From WTFY01 sp965205685 (GTDB taxonomy: Bacteria; Pseudomonadota; Gammaproteobacteria; UBA4575): 64,000 bases of DNA. Below the pieces are notes generated by a model that did not search any database, was not told the origin of the DNA, and saw only the letters and a program-made list of their open reading frames with translations. The translations under genes and the position numbers were made by a program. Below are positions 28,680 to 37,056 of this stretch, in pieces. The stretch spans positions 1,302,001 through 1,366,000 of the forward strand of contig OZ242174.1 in assembly GCA_965205685.1 (NCBI GenBank), written 5' to 3'. Position 1 is the stretch's first letter. Each line of letters opens with the position of its first letter.

Positions 28680-28742
28680 TCAGTTCATTTCATCCATTCG
28701 TTTTTTTATACACGGCTATGCAGACCGATGCAAAATTCCGGA

Positions 28743-29336
28743 TCAGGGAGTATCCATACCCAGCAGTTCCTCAAACTCACGCGCCTTGGATTTGTGCAGG
28801 AAATGGGCAGCTATTTTAGTGCCAGCAAGCAGTCCTGGCAAAACCGGGTCTACACAGCCGTGCCTTTGCAATTGATTCACCGGCATATTCGCAAGCGTCA
28901 GCGGGGAGGATTTCACAAACAGCAGCTGCGTCACGGACAAATACCCGGCCAGCCAGGCGGCAAGGCTGTCCGAAGTGACATCCCAGGTCTTCGGCAGCTC
29001 ACACTGCTGGCTGACCAGGGGATACGGTTCCCATACTGCAGTTTTACCATGATTCCAGCAGGCTCGGATCTGTTCCCTGTCACTGGCAAGACGAAGTCCC
29101 GGGCAAAGGGATGCCATCAGGCATCCGAACTGCTGCATGGCAAGCACTGCCATGTGGTGGGCATGCTCAAGTTCGAGCTTGAACCGCTGGTCGGTGTCAC
29201 GGATTAGGTCCGCATAAGGACCCCCGCCTGGCACAATCACCAGTTGATGGGAGCCCAGGGCGTGCAATGTATTCAGCCATTCCTCCAGATGCGTGCTTCC
29301 GTACAGGCTGCCTCCTATTTTAATGACCCAGGGCAT
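28743..29336 (-). CDS. Amino acid kinase-like protein, MfnE-like
   Basis: 197-residue small amino acid kinase fold with KIGGSLYGSTHL, IVPGGGPYADLIRD and WDVTSDSLAAWLAGYL. Homologues in H4MPT/methanofuran clusters correspond to MfnE, which phosphorylates aminomethylfuran phosphate to the diphosphate used for methanofuran assembly. Function is inferred from context (mfnB, mfnD- and mfnF-like neighbours). Its start overlaps the pabB stop by 17 bp, indicating coupling. Confidence 0.8.
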   Translation of the reverse strand: MPWVIKIGGSLYGSTHLEEWLNTLHALGSHQLVIVPGGGPYADLIRDTDQRFKLELEHAHHMAVLAMQQFGCLMASLCPGLRLASDREQIRACWNHGKTAVWEPYPLVSQQCELPKTWDVTSDSLAAWLAGYLSVTQLLFVKSSPLTLANMPVNQLQRHGCVDPVLPGLLAGTKIAAHFLHKSKAREFEELLGMDTP

Positions 29337-30711
29337 CGGCTCTGTTTCCCTCCAGCAAACGCATCATGGCCGTCGCCTTGTCCAGGGTCTCCTGGTACTC
29401 CGCATCAGCGCTGGAATCCTGGACAATCCCGCCACCTGCGAAAAAATACATTTGCTGTTGCTTGTGCAGAATCGTACGGATTGCAATATTCATGTCCATG
29501 TTGCCGTCATAGCCCATGTACCCGATTGAGCCGCAGTATACCCCCCGACGATGAGGTTCCAGCTCTTCTATGATTTGCATCGAACGGATTTTGGGGGCAC
29601 CCGTAATGGAACCTCCCGGAAAACAACCGCGCAACAGGTCAAGCGCGGATCGCCGATCCGGCAGTTTCCCGGTAATGGTGCTCACCATGTGATGGACGTT
29701 TGGGAAACTTTCAACATCAAAAAGGGCGGGCACCTGAACGGAACCGAGCGCACAATTTTTGCTGATGTCGTTGCGCATCAGATCGACAATCATCAGGTTC
29801 TCTGCTCGATCCTTCAGGCTGTCGGCAAGCTCCTGTGCCAGCACACGATCCCTGAACGGGTCAGAGGAGCGCGGGCGCGTGCCCTTGATGGGTCTTGTCT
29901 TGACATTTTTCTCCCTTACGGACAAAAACTGTTCCGGTGAATTGCTCAGCACCTGAAGCTCCGGGTAGTTCATGTAGGCACTGAACGGAGACGGATTGAT
30001 TTTTCTTAAGATACGGTAGGCTAACCATGGGCTGCCCTCTACCCCCGCGACAAACCGCTGAGCCAAATTCACCTGGTAGCAGTCTCCCTGCAAGATGTAC
30101 TTTTTCACTTTGCCAAATGCCCGCCTGTAATACTCCCGTGTCATGTTGGAAGTCACTGGGGTGTTTACCCTGAACTCCGGATACCTCTTGCCAGCATCAG
30201 GGCTTGCAAAAAGCTTGATGAGTTCGTCCCAGTCCTGATTGACCCTTGTGCGAGAACGATCCCCAACCAGCACAGACCTCCTTTTCTTGTGATCGACAAC
30301 CACTGCCCAGGAATACATCCCCATGACCATATCCGGCACACTGGCATCATCTGCCGCAATTGCAGGGATCTTTTCCATGTAGCGGCACAGGTCATAACTG
30401 AAAAAACCAATTGCCCCTCCTGTAAAGGGCAGGTCCGGTATGCTTTCCCAAGGTTTCGAAAGCAGTTCGCCCAGCACGGTAAAAGGGCTTTCAAGGACCG
30501 TATAGGACTGGGAGTATGTCTGTATTTTTGTCTTTTGATTTCGTGTGGTGATGCACATCTCAGGCCTTGATGCCAGTATGTCGTAACGCCCGTATGTGCC
30601 TGAGGCCGTGCTGCTGTCGATGAAAACAGACCAGGGCTCGTCTGCAATCCTGTCGAAAAGCGACGCACTGTCTCCAAGGTATGGAAGATCGGCAAATGAA
30701 AGCCCGGTCAC
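29320..30711 (-). CDS. pabB: Aminodeoxychorismate synthase component I (PabB)
   Basis: Forms 4-amino-4-deoxychorismate for p-aminobenzoate, the aryl precursor of both folate and the RFAP arm of H4MPT. Chorismate-binding motifs PIKGTRPR, GGSITGAPK and IVQDSSADAEYQET are intact. I place the start at the GTG at 30711, which overlaps the mfnF stop as GTGA and has AGAGG 8 bp upstream, giving 463 residues. A TTG at 30762 is possible but overlaps more. No PabA-like glutaminase is visible nearby. Confidence 0.88.
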   Translation of the reverse strand: MTGLSFADLPYLGDSASLFDRIADEPWSVFIDSSTASGTYGRYDILASRPEMCITTRNQKTKIQTYSQSYTVLESPFTVLGELLSKPWESIPDLPFTGGAIGFFSYDLCRYMEKIPAIAADDASVPDMVMGMYSWAVVVDHKKRRSVLVGDRSRTRVNQDWDELIKLFASPDAGKRYPEFRVNTPVTSNMTREYYRRAFGKVKKYILQGDCYQVNLAQRFVAGVEGSPWLAYRILRKINPSPFSAYMNYPELQVLSNSPEQFLSVREKNVKTRPIKGTRPRSSDPFRDRVLAQELADSLKDRAENLMIVDLMRNDISKNCALGSVQVPALFDVESFPNVHHMVSTITGKLPDRRSALDLLRGCFPGGSITGAPKIRSMQIIEELEPHRRGVYCGSIGYMGYDGNMDMNIAIRTILHKQQQMYFFAGGGIVQDSSADAEYQETLDKATAMMRLLEGNRADALGH

Positions 30712-31745
30712 AGGCAATACCTCTGGTAACCAAGACAGGCAATCGAGGCTGCCGGCACGCAATCCCCGGCACTCAGTCCGTCCTTTGTGCCTTCATGTTC
30801 AAACAGGTCTGCGACATCCACGTAGCGTCGGTTCAGGCGCCTGGATATTTCTCGGACAAGAAATCGCCCTGCTCCGGCTCCTGCCACTGGACTATCCAGC
30901 TCCAGCCCGGTCCTCAGCATCTGTTTGCGGCATGCATCAAGAATGACCTGAATTTGCTGTTCACGCACGTAGGCGGCCACCGCCCTCCACATCTCGAGTT
31001 GTTCCGTTGCTGCATCATTGCCAAACATTCTCGCCAGCCGGATTGCACTCGAAGCCTGGTCTTTGCCTCGCCCATCCGGTGTGTTGCCTGTATCCGCATA
31101 GGAGGGTAGCTCTCCGGTAAGCCTGTAGACATCCGCAGAGTTTGCAAAATATTCATTCATGGGTGGAACCAGGCGTCCTCCCACCTGGGCTGTACGGCAA
31201 AGCGCAAATACCGGTGTTCTTACTACCCCGCAATACACAAGTTCACGCGCGTGGAGTCTTTCCGAATCCGTATAACCCTCATTCGCCACGCGGTGGTCCC
31301 GGATGCTGAGGACATCCGTGGTCGTGCTGCCAATGTCAATAACCAGCGCATCCTTCAGCCGTGTAGCGATGAAATTTCCACTGGCCAGCCAGTTTGCAGA
31401 AGCTACCTGTGCAGACAGGCTGCCTAGCTCGCTCATATGCACAAACCCTTCCGGCCCGGCAAAATAGACGATTTCGTTTTCCTTGAACCTTTGCCCGATA
31501 GTCTCGACAATCCTGTCTATACCTTCCTTGCGACTGCCGAAACGATCGACCAGTTCTCCGGTCATCGTGACGGCAAGCATGGAACGTGAGAAATCGAATT
31601 GTCCCCGGACCTGATCAATCGAGGCATGCAACTGGTCCAGCCCCTTCCACAATTCACATGGCACCTGAACTACCCGGGATACCCGCGCGGCTCCGGTAGC
31701 CTCGACCACCTTGAGATGTGCGCCTCCGACATCCCAGCCTGTCAT
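30708..31745 (-). CDS. Hydantoinase/oxoprolinase-fold protein, MfnF-like
   Basis: 345 residues from the ATG at 31745, 4 bp after the upstream stop. ASKHA-type ATPase motifs: MTGWDVGGAHLKVV at the N-terminus and VIDIGSTTTDVLSI in the middle. This is the family long noted as an H4MPT-linked C1 protein and later matched to MfnF, which joins the furan and tyraminyl-glutamate halves of methanofuran. Assignment is by family and neighbours. An extension to 31889 overlaps the upstream gene and is not used. Confidence 0.82.
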   Translation of the reverse strand: MTGWDVGGAHLKVVEATGAARVSRVVQVPCELWKGLDQLHASIDQVRGQFDFSRSMLAVTMTGELVDRFGSRKEGIDRIVETIGQRFKENEIVYFAGPEGFVHMSELGSLSAQVASANWLASGNFIATRLKDALVIDIGSTTTDVLSIRDHRVANEGYTDSERLHARELVYCGVVRTPVFALCRTAQVGGRLVPPMNEYFANSADVYRLTGELPSYADTGNTPDGRGKDQASSAIRLARMFGNDAATEQLEMWRAVAAYVREQQIQVILDACRKQMLRTGLELDSPVAGAGAGRFLVREISRRLNRRYVDVADLFEHEGTKDGLSAGDCVPAASIACLGYQRYCL

Positions 31746-31749
31746 GCTC

Positions 31750-32745
31750 TCAGGCAAGCTGTTCACCCTCAAGATCCACTTCGACGGTAACCCTGCAGGG
31801 GGGGATAACTGCGGGCAATGCCCGCTCAGCAAAGCACTGCATGATCCATTGGGCAGGGTTCGTGCCCAAGGCAGTCGCAAGACCCACATAGGACGTGGTC
31901 AATCTTGGATTGACCTCCACCAGCAATATCTCGTTCTTTGCAACGACTGCATCCACACCCACGTAGCCGCGCAACCCCGGAAGTGCCCGGGCTATCCGGC
32001 TCGCAAAGCCGGCAAATTTCTCGTTCTCAAGCGCGCCTACGGTGCATCCTGTCCATTGCAGAGACCCGCCCTCTTCCCGAATCCGTTGCCGGTTGCAACT
32101 CAACACGAGACCCGCACCCTCCCAGCACAGCAAACTCAGGCTGGCATGGACACCCTGGACATAGGGCTGGAAAATGAAGTGTTCACGGTCGGTGCTATCG
32201 GCTGCAGCTTGCAACTCGGACCTGTTTCCCAACAGGTAAATATCTGTGCAGCCGACTCCGTCCTCCGGTTTCATCACAAATCGATCACCTCGCAAAGACC
32301 CTATATCAGCAGCCCTGCAGGTTGGAATTTGGGGAATTTCATGAGCCAGCAAATACCGGTAGGTTGCGAACTTGTGGCTGGTCAGCCTGATGGTTCGAGG
32401 CTCAGCATTCAACAATTCAAAAGATTGTGTCGAGTACCTTTCGCACAGTGAAAACAAGATGTCACCGTTTTCCGGTGCAATAAACAGCATTGAATGTACA
32501 GTACCGGCAAACCCTTCAAGCTTAGCGTCATACGACTCCCCTGGCCCGACAACTACTGTACGGGCGCCTGGTACGCTGTCGCTGAGACGATGGTCCCTGA
32601 GAATAAAGACATTGCAGCCAGGCAGCGCCCGGAAGTCGTTGACAACTGCGAACAGCATCATATCGCCTTCTCTGGCAAGCGAGGAAGGCAAAGGCTGGCC
32701 GATCAAGCCTCCGCCGGTGATATACTCGAAAATCAGGATATTCAT
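31750..32745 (-). CDS. ATP-grasp ligase, MfnD-like
   Basis: 331 residues from the ATG at 32745. It begins MNILIFEYITGGG, the typical start of ATP-grasp ligases in methanofuran clusters, and has the ATP-grasp segments RFVMKPEDGVGCTDI and EILLVEVNPRLTTSYVGL. MfnD joins glutamate to tyramine in methanogens; bacterial methylofuran is reported to carry tyrosine, so a tyrosine-glutamate ligase is a fair guess. Divergent from the HisA-like gene with only 9 bp between start codons. Confidence 0.8.
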   Translation of the reverse strand: MNILIFEYITGGGLIGQPLPSSLAREGDMMLFAVVNDFRALPGCNVFILRDHRLSDSVPGARTVVVGPGESYDAKLEGFAGTVHSMLFIAPENGDILFSLCERYSTQSFELLNAEPRTIRLTSHKFATYRYLLAHEIPQIPTCRAADIGSLRGDRFVMKPEDGVGCTDIYLLGNRSELQAAADSTDREHFIFQPYVQGVHASLSLLCWEGAGLVLSCNRQRIREEGGSLQWTGCTVGALENEKFAGFASRIARALPGLRGYVGVDAVVAKNEILLVEVNPRLTTSYVGLATALGTNPAQWIMQCFAERALPAVIPPCRVTVEVDLEGEQLA

Positions 32746-32754
32746 CGATATGTG

Positions 32755-33459
32755 ATGCAGATCATTCCGGTACTGGACCTCTCCAAGGGACAGGTCGTCC
32801 ACGCAAAAAAAGGAAACCGCCAGCATTATAGGCCAATACAATCCTCCCTATGTTCCTCTTCGCATCCGGTGGAAATCGTCCGCGGCTACCTCGAGCTTTA
32901 CCCTTTCCGCACGCTTTATGTGGCAGACCTGGATGCCATAGAGCAGCAAGGGGATAACAGGGATATCATTCAGGCGCTCGGCCTCGAGTTCCCGGAACTT
33001 GAAATCTGGCTGGATAGCGGACTCCCACTAGTCGATCACTACCTGGAAATCCAGAACACACTTTCGCTGCGCATCATTTTGTCTACCGAATCTATCCCGG
33101 TATCTACCATCGAGTCGTTGATAGGGGGCGATTGCAGGCACCCTTTCATACTATCTGTGGATTACCGGTCCGGCAGTTTTCTGGGCGCTCCGCATACCAT
33201 GCAGACTCGTAACTTGTGGCCTACGGATGTCATTATTCTCAATCTCGATCAGGTGGGCACAAACAACGGCATGTCCCTGCCCGGCGGGTTAGACTTTGCG
33301 GAGTTATTTGATCAGTACAACATTTATTACGGTGGTGGAATCAACTCCCAGGCTGACCTGATGCAACTGAAAAAAAGGGGTGCTGCAGGTGCCCTGCTTG
33401 CAACGGCACTGCATGGCAAAACGGTCAACCGGGAAGATTTGCTGTGTTTCAGACAGTGA
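32755..33459 (+). CDS. HisA/HisF-like TIM-barrel protein of the C1 island
   Basis: 234 residues from the ATG at 32755. N-terminus MQIIPVLDLSKGQVVHAKKG and the SVDYRSGSFLGAP strand resemble HisA, including the two acidic positions (D8 and the Asp in SVDYRSG). The histidine-enzyme phosphate loops are altered, and no other his gene is near. HisA-like proteins recur in methylotroph H4MPT clusters without a proven role. An upstream in-frame extension to 32494 is antisense to the ATP-grasp gene and is rejected. Confidence 0.8.
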   Translation: MQIIPVLDLSKGQVVHAKKGNRQHYRPIQSSLCSSSHPVEIVRGYLELYPFRTLYVADLDAIEQQGDNRDIIQALGLEFPELEIWLDSGLPLVDHYLEIQNTLSLRIILSTESIPVSTIESLIGGDCRHPFILSVDYRSGSFLGAPHTMQTRNLWPTDVIILNLDQVGTNNGMSLPGGLDFAELFDQYNIYYGGGINSQADLMQLKKRGAAGALLATALHGKTVNREDLLCFRQ

Positions 33460-33530
33460 CTTTTGATTTCGGCGGGACTGACAGTGAATCCCTGCATCGG
33501 AAAAGTCCGGCAATACGCAAAACGTGGGAC

Positions 33531-33562
33531 AAAAAAATGCCCCGCATGTGCGGGGCATTTTT
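33531..33562. terminator. Bidirectional terminator between the HisA-like gene and fae
   Basis: A7 then TGCCCCGC, a 4-base ATGT loop, GCGGGGCA and T5. The perfect 8-bp GC stem with A/T flanks can stop transcription from both convergent genes. It lies 71 bp after the HisA-like stop and 21 bp after the fae stop. Confidence 0.9.
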
Positions 33563-33583
33563 ACAGCTTGGCTGAAAAGCTAA

Positions 33584-34111
33584 TCAGAATCCCCTGAACG
33601 GGTGTTCTGCGCTGTCTTTCTGGGCAACTACCTCTGCCGCTTTTGGCTCATCCTTGATCGCACGCTCCAAGGCCTCTTTCGTAGCCTTGTAGTTGTTTTC
33701 ATAAATTGCTTCATCACTCTTGGCTTCCCAGTGGATGAAGACGCCAACGCAAATGAAGAGATCATCCGCTTCGTCGGCAGGTACGGTGCCGTCTGCAACA
33801 CTGTCCGCAACAGCTTTCGCCACTGCTGCTTGGGCGGGTCCAAACATCTGAACCGCCTGGCCCGCACCCTTGATGGTCACTTTGTTGAACATCATGGTGT
33901 TGGGCTTACAAGGTAAATTTGGGGCAACCACGGCCAATAAGGTAGTAAAACCGTCCTTATTATTTACCAGGCCATTACAAAAGGCAGATTCCACAGCCGA
34001 CCCGCGTGGCCCCACCAGCAAGTCAATATGCGCAATCTCTGCCATTGTGCCGGAAGGATCGTTATCATTAACAAGTGATTCCCCGACCATTACTTTGTTA
34101 ATTAATGCCAT
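33584..34111 (-). CDS. fae: Formaldehyde-activating enzyme Fae
   Basis: Condenses formaldehyde with tetrahydromethanopterin to methylene-H4MPT. 175 residues from the ATG at 34111, with AGGAG 9 bp upstream. Fae hallmarks: IAHIDLLVGPRGS with catalytic His H28, AFCNGLVNNKDGFTTLLA, APNLPCKPNTMMFNKVTI and FIHWEA. A short insertion (about NDPSGTM) lies before the catalytic His compared with the M. extorquens protein as I recall it. A 48-bp extension upstream is not homologous. Confidence 0.97.
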   Translation of the reverse strand: MALINKVMVGESLVNDNDPSGTMAEIAHIDLLVGPRGSAVESAFCNGLVNNKDGFTTLLAVVAPNLPCKPNTMMFNKVTIKGAGQAVQMFGPAQAAVAKAVADSVADGTVPADEADDLFICVGVFIHWEAKSDEAIYENNYKATKEALERAIKDEPKAAEVVAQKDSAEHPFRGF

Positions 34112-34219
34112 TATATTTTTCTCCTGTTCTATTTTTAGTTGTCGACAAGCTACAGACAATCTGTCCGCCCGTATCCTTTTGGAATATGGAATTGTGCTAG
34201 CGCGTCACTATACCACGCT
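34112..34219 (-). promoter_or_regulatory. fae: fae upstream region with two palindromes
   Basis: The 108 bp before fae contain a perfect 10-bp palindrome TTGTCGACAA (34139-34148) and an ACAGA/TCTGT inverted repeat with a 3-bp centre (34152-34164). They are 3 bp apart, 28 to 53 bp upstream of the ATG. No clear -35/-10 pair is seen. These are candidate operators; fae is often strongly and separately expressed. Confidence 0.4.
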
Positions 34220-35068
34220 TCACAGCATTTCCAGACCCTCAGCAAAGATGCTCGCTACCGTAAGGTCCGCGGTTGTTCCCGGGTTGATTCGGTCACGCCT
34301 GAGACTGCTGTCAATTTCCAGCAGCCGGGACTTGTACCTGACCGGCGAATCCGAACGGCAGAATTCCTTTTCAAACGGAGTGATCATATCACTTATTTCC
34401 TGCGCTTTTAACATGCCGTATTTTCGCGAGACCAGACTGTCTGGAAACCGGGCGAGAAAAGCCAGATACAGCCCTGACGCAGCCCAGCACTCATCCCCCC
34501 AGTGCATCAGCAGGGATCGATACCGCGACCTGCCAAAGTGAAAAATATCGCGAAAGTTGCTTGCATACTGCAAGGCAACCCGGTCCTTTGAAGAAGATAT
34601 TTTCATTGTATTTAAAAGAGTTACCGTAGGTTCCTCATATATATCCTGATCATCAGCATGCCCCAGCCCTCCAGGCTGTGCAATTCGTATGGCCCGGTAC
34701 ACATTTTTTGCATCCAGCACCGTTGAGTGTTGCAGAGTTTCCCCCAGCGCAATCTCGAGTTTCCGGCCGGTCCGACCCAGCCAGGCATGGATCAATGGTG
34801 CGATGAGCAAAATGATTCCGAGATTGGTGTTTGTATCAACTGCCTGACGAGTGGCCTGCACGGCCTGCAAGATCCGTTCACCTAGGGGCAGTCCCGGGCA
34901 AGCCAAAGGTGCTGCACTCGCCTTGGCACTTTCCAAAAACTCCTGAACTCCCGGTGTGGAAGCATTTGAATGGACACTGGTATTGCCAGGTTTCAAAGCC
35001 TGTACATCCAGCCAGCACACATGCCTGTACAAACCGACCAAGTTCGAATGGGAACTGAATTCCTGCAT
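34220..35068 (-). CDS. CitG/MdcB-like (triphosphoribosyl-dephospho-CoA synthase family) protein
   Basis: 282 residues. Family marks are CWLDVQALKPGNTSVHS at the N-terminus and PGGLGHADDQDIYEEPTVTLLNTM in the middle. True CitG makes the prosthetic-group precursor of citrate or malonate lyase, but no lyase genes are here. This paralogue travels with H4MPT genes in methylotrophs and is presumed to act in making that cofactor, perhaps attaching a ribosyl-phosphate unit; that step is inference. Confidence 0.82.
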   Translation of the reverse strand: MQEFSSHSNLVGLYRHVCWLDVQALKPGNTSVHSNASTPGVQEFLESAKASAAPLACPGLPLGERILQAVQATRQAVDTNTNLGIILLIAPLIHAWLGRTGRKLEIALGETLQHSTVLDAKNVYRAIRIAQPGGLGHADDQDIYEEPTVTLLNTMKISSSKDRVALQYASNFRDIFHFGRSRYRSLLMHWGDECWAASGLYLAFLARFPDSLVSRKYGMLKAQEISDMITPFEKEFCRSDSPVRYKSRLLEIDSSLRRDRINPGTTADLTVASIFAEGLEML

Positions 35069-35136
35069 TGCATCAAGTCACAGCTGGGCAAAAGAAGGAA
35101 ATGATCTGAAGCAGGCTGGTCTTTCGTACTGAAAAT

Positions 35137-35150
35137 ACTGTCAAGACAGT
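35137..35150 (-). terminator. Possible weak terminator after the RimK-like gene
   Basis: An ACTGT/ACAGT 5-bp stem with a CTTG-type loop, followed on the minus strand by ATTTTC, 17 bp after the RimK-like stop. Short stem and short T run, so probably leaky at best. Confidence 0.25.
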
Positions 35151-35166
35151 GGGCACCGCTTAAATT

Positions 35167-36081
35167 TTATATTGCTTGCTCAACCCCGGAGCGATGCTGC
35201 AAACGATCCAGAAAATGTGTCACCAGTCTTTCTGCAACAGTGATTCCACTGACACTCTGAAGACCCCGCCATGCCGGAATGCTGTTCACCTCCGTGATCC
35301 ACAACTTGCCATCATGACCACGTATGATGTCCACTCCCCCATAGTACATGCGTACAGCACGCACAGCAGCACGCGCAATCTCCGCAAACTCTTCATCAAG
35401 CACGGCTGGATAGCATTTCCCACCCGCTGCCACATTGGTGATCCAGCTACTGGACTGTCTTCTCATCGCAGCCACGACCTGGCCACCTATAACGAACAGC
35501 CGCCAGTCATGAGCCTCTTTTGTGCCCGTATCGATATATTTCTGCAGGTAGTAGATCTTGTTATACACCTCGAAGTTTGTCAGGTCACTGTGTCTGGTTA
35601 TCAACTGCAAATTTTTGCCCTGGGAGCCAAACAGTGGCTTGATCACAACTTTGCAACCAAGTTCGAGCTGCTTTCTTATGAAGGAATAGGCCTGATGCAC
35701 ATGGTTTCCGACCCAGGTCGGCGGTGTCGCAAGACCCGACTGCTCAAGAAGGAAGCTGGTCATTCCCTTGTCTACACTGCGCTCAATGGCACGGGCACCA
35801 TTGTAGACAAAGACGTTCAGCTCACGTAATGCATGCAGGATATCGAGATAAAAGACAACCTCTTCCAGGGTTCCTCCAGGTACACCACGCACGAATACGC
35901 CTGCCGGTAGGGTTCCTTCGAAACCGGGGATAAACAGGCTGTCGCCTTCCGATCCCGTCCTCAGATAGCAGTCTGTCAGGGAAACATTCGTACAGTGATA
36001 ACCCCTTGCATTGAAAGCCGTGTGTAATTCTTTGCCGTGCCAGCCTGGGTCATCGGTGATGATCGCAATACGCCGCGACAT
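35167..36081 (-). CDS. RimK-like ATP-grasp glutamate ligase
   Basis: 304 residues with the RimK/MptN pattern: VVIKPLFGSQGKNLQLI (ATP-binding), EAHDWRLFVIGGQVVAAM and GGVDIIRGHDGKLWITEVNSIPAW (metal-binding). MptN adds glutamate to H4MPT in methanogens. In methylotrophic bacteria the polyglutamate tail is on methylofuran, so this enzyme could instead build that tail. It starts 2 bp after mch. Substrate not decidable here. Confidence 0.85.
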   Translation of the reverse strand: MSRRIAIITDDPGWHGKELHTAFNARGYHCTNVSLTDCYLRTGSEGDSLFIPGFEGTLPAGVFVRGVPGGTLEEVVFYLDILHALRELNVFVYNGARAIERSVDKGMTSFLLEQSGLATPPTWVGNHVHQAYSFIRKQLELGCKVVIKPLFGSQGKNLQLITRHSDLTNFEVYNKIYYLQKYIDTGTKEAHDWRLFVIGGQVVAAMRRQSSSWITNVAAGGKCYPAVLDEEFAEIARAAVRAVRMYYGGVDIIRGHDGKLWITEVNSIPAWRGLQSVSGITVAERLVTHFLDRLQHRSGVEQAI

Positions 36082-36083
36082 GA

Positions 36084-37037
36084 TCAGGAAAAAGATGCGG
36101 CCAGCAGCTCGGGGGCCAGATTCCCACCCCTGAATGTTTTACCACTCTCAACCGCTGTGATGACAACAGAGGCAGGGCTGAACAGCATGGGGTCAATCTT
36201 GAAAAAATCGTTACCACAGTCCTCAAGGACCTGGGCAAACGGTTTGCCATACTCCGAAGATGCGCTCGAGGGAAGATCCTGGGACAGCTTTTCAGCACTT
36301 GCATCATCACCTTGCACAAAAAGATGAACCCTTCCAGCAAATAGAATCGCCGTATTGGTGCGCTCCATGGCGGTTACGAAATCAGGGCTTGGCGGAGAAA
36401 GCGGGGCACTCGCCGAACCATCCAGGATATTTTCAAGGGGAAACTTCAACGTGTGAGCCTTGTGCATTGCCACTTCCAGCACCCTGGAGACAATCTGCAC
36501 CATACCGGCAATCGAACGCGTCGGAGTCAGTATAAATGTCAGGGCATTCGCGGGCAGGCCGCATACCTCTGCCACCCGGTCAATCAAGGCAACAGGAGGA
36601 ATTTGGTCCACTTCAAGTACAAACGTCGCGTGGTCACAGCTGTCGCGATAACCCAGCTCTTCAAACAGTACTTCTCTCAATGCAATAGCCCGGCCTGGCC
36701 CCGATCCCAGAGCGTGGAATTTTTCGTGTGACAAACTCCAGCCCGCATACTGGCTTGCAAGACATGCAAGCACCGGGTTGGAAGTATGGACATGCAGGGA
36801 CAGCGGCCAGTCACTTATCGCAGCTGCATGGTAAAGTGTCACCCTGCCCAGGCCTCCCATGCAAATCTCTCCAATCAGCCGGCCGGCCTCAAGGCCACCC
36901 CTGCAATCGATGCCTGCGTCGATGTATCTTGCGCCGTTGCTGAACTCGCCCAGCCGTACCCTCAGTGCGGCATGCTTGTCGATGAGTTCCTGAACCAGTG
37001 GCTTTGCCAGTTGATTAACACTTACATTCTGCATCAT
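36084..37037 (-). CDS. mch: Methenyltetrahydromethanopterin cyclohydrolase
   Basis: Hydrolyses methenyl-H4MPT to 5-formyl-H4MPT. 317 residues, full length. Family segments: RYIDAGIDCRGGLEAGRLIGEICMG, HVHTSNPVLACLASQYAGW and LTPTRSIAGMVQIVSR. Initiation may be at 37037 or the adjacent ATG at 37034. It lies between an ATP-grasp gene (19 bp) and the RimK-like gene (2 bp). Confidence 0.96.
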   Translation of the reverse strand: MMQNVSVNQLAKPLVQELIDKHAALRVRLGEFSNGARYIDAGIDCRGGLEAGRLIGEICMGGLGRVTLYHAAAISDWPLSLHVHTSNPVLACLASQYAGWSLSHEKFHALGSGPGRAIALREVLFEELGYRDSCDHATFVLEVDQIPPVALIDRVAEVCGLPANALTFILTPTRSIAGMVQIVSRVLEVAMHKAHTLKFPLENILDGSASAPLSPPSPDFVTAMERTNTAILFAGRVHLFVQGDDASAEKLSQDLPSSASSEYGKPFAQVLEDCGNDFFKIDPMLFSPASVVITAVESGKTFRGGNLAPELLAASFS

Positions 37038-37056
37038 TCATTCCCTTGTCCGAAAA

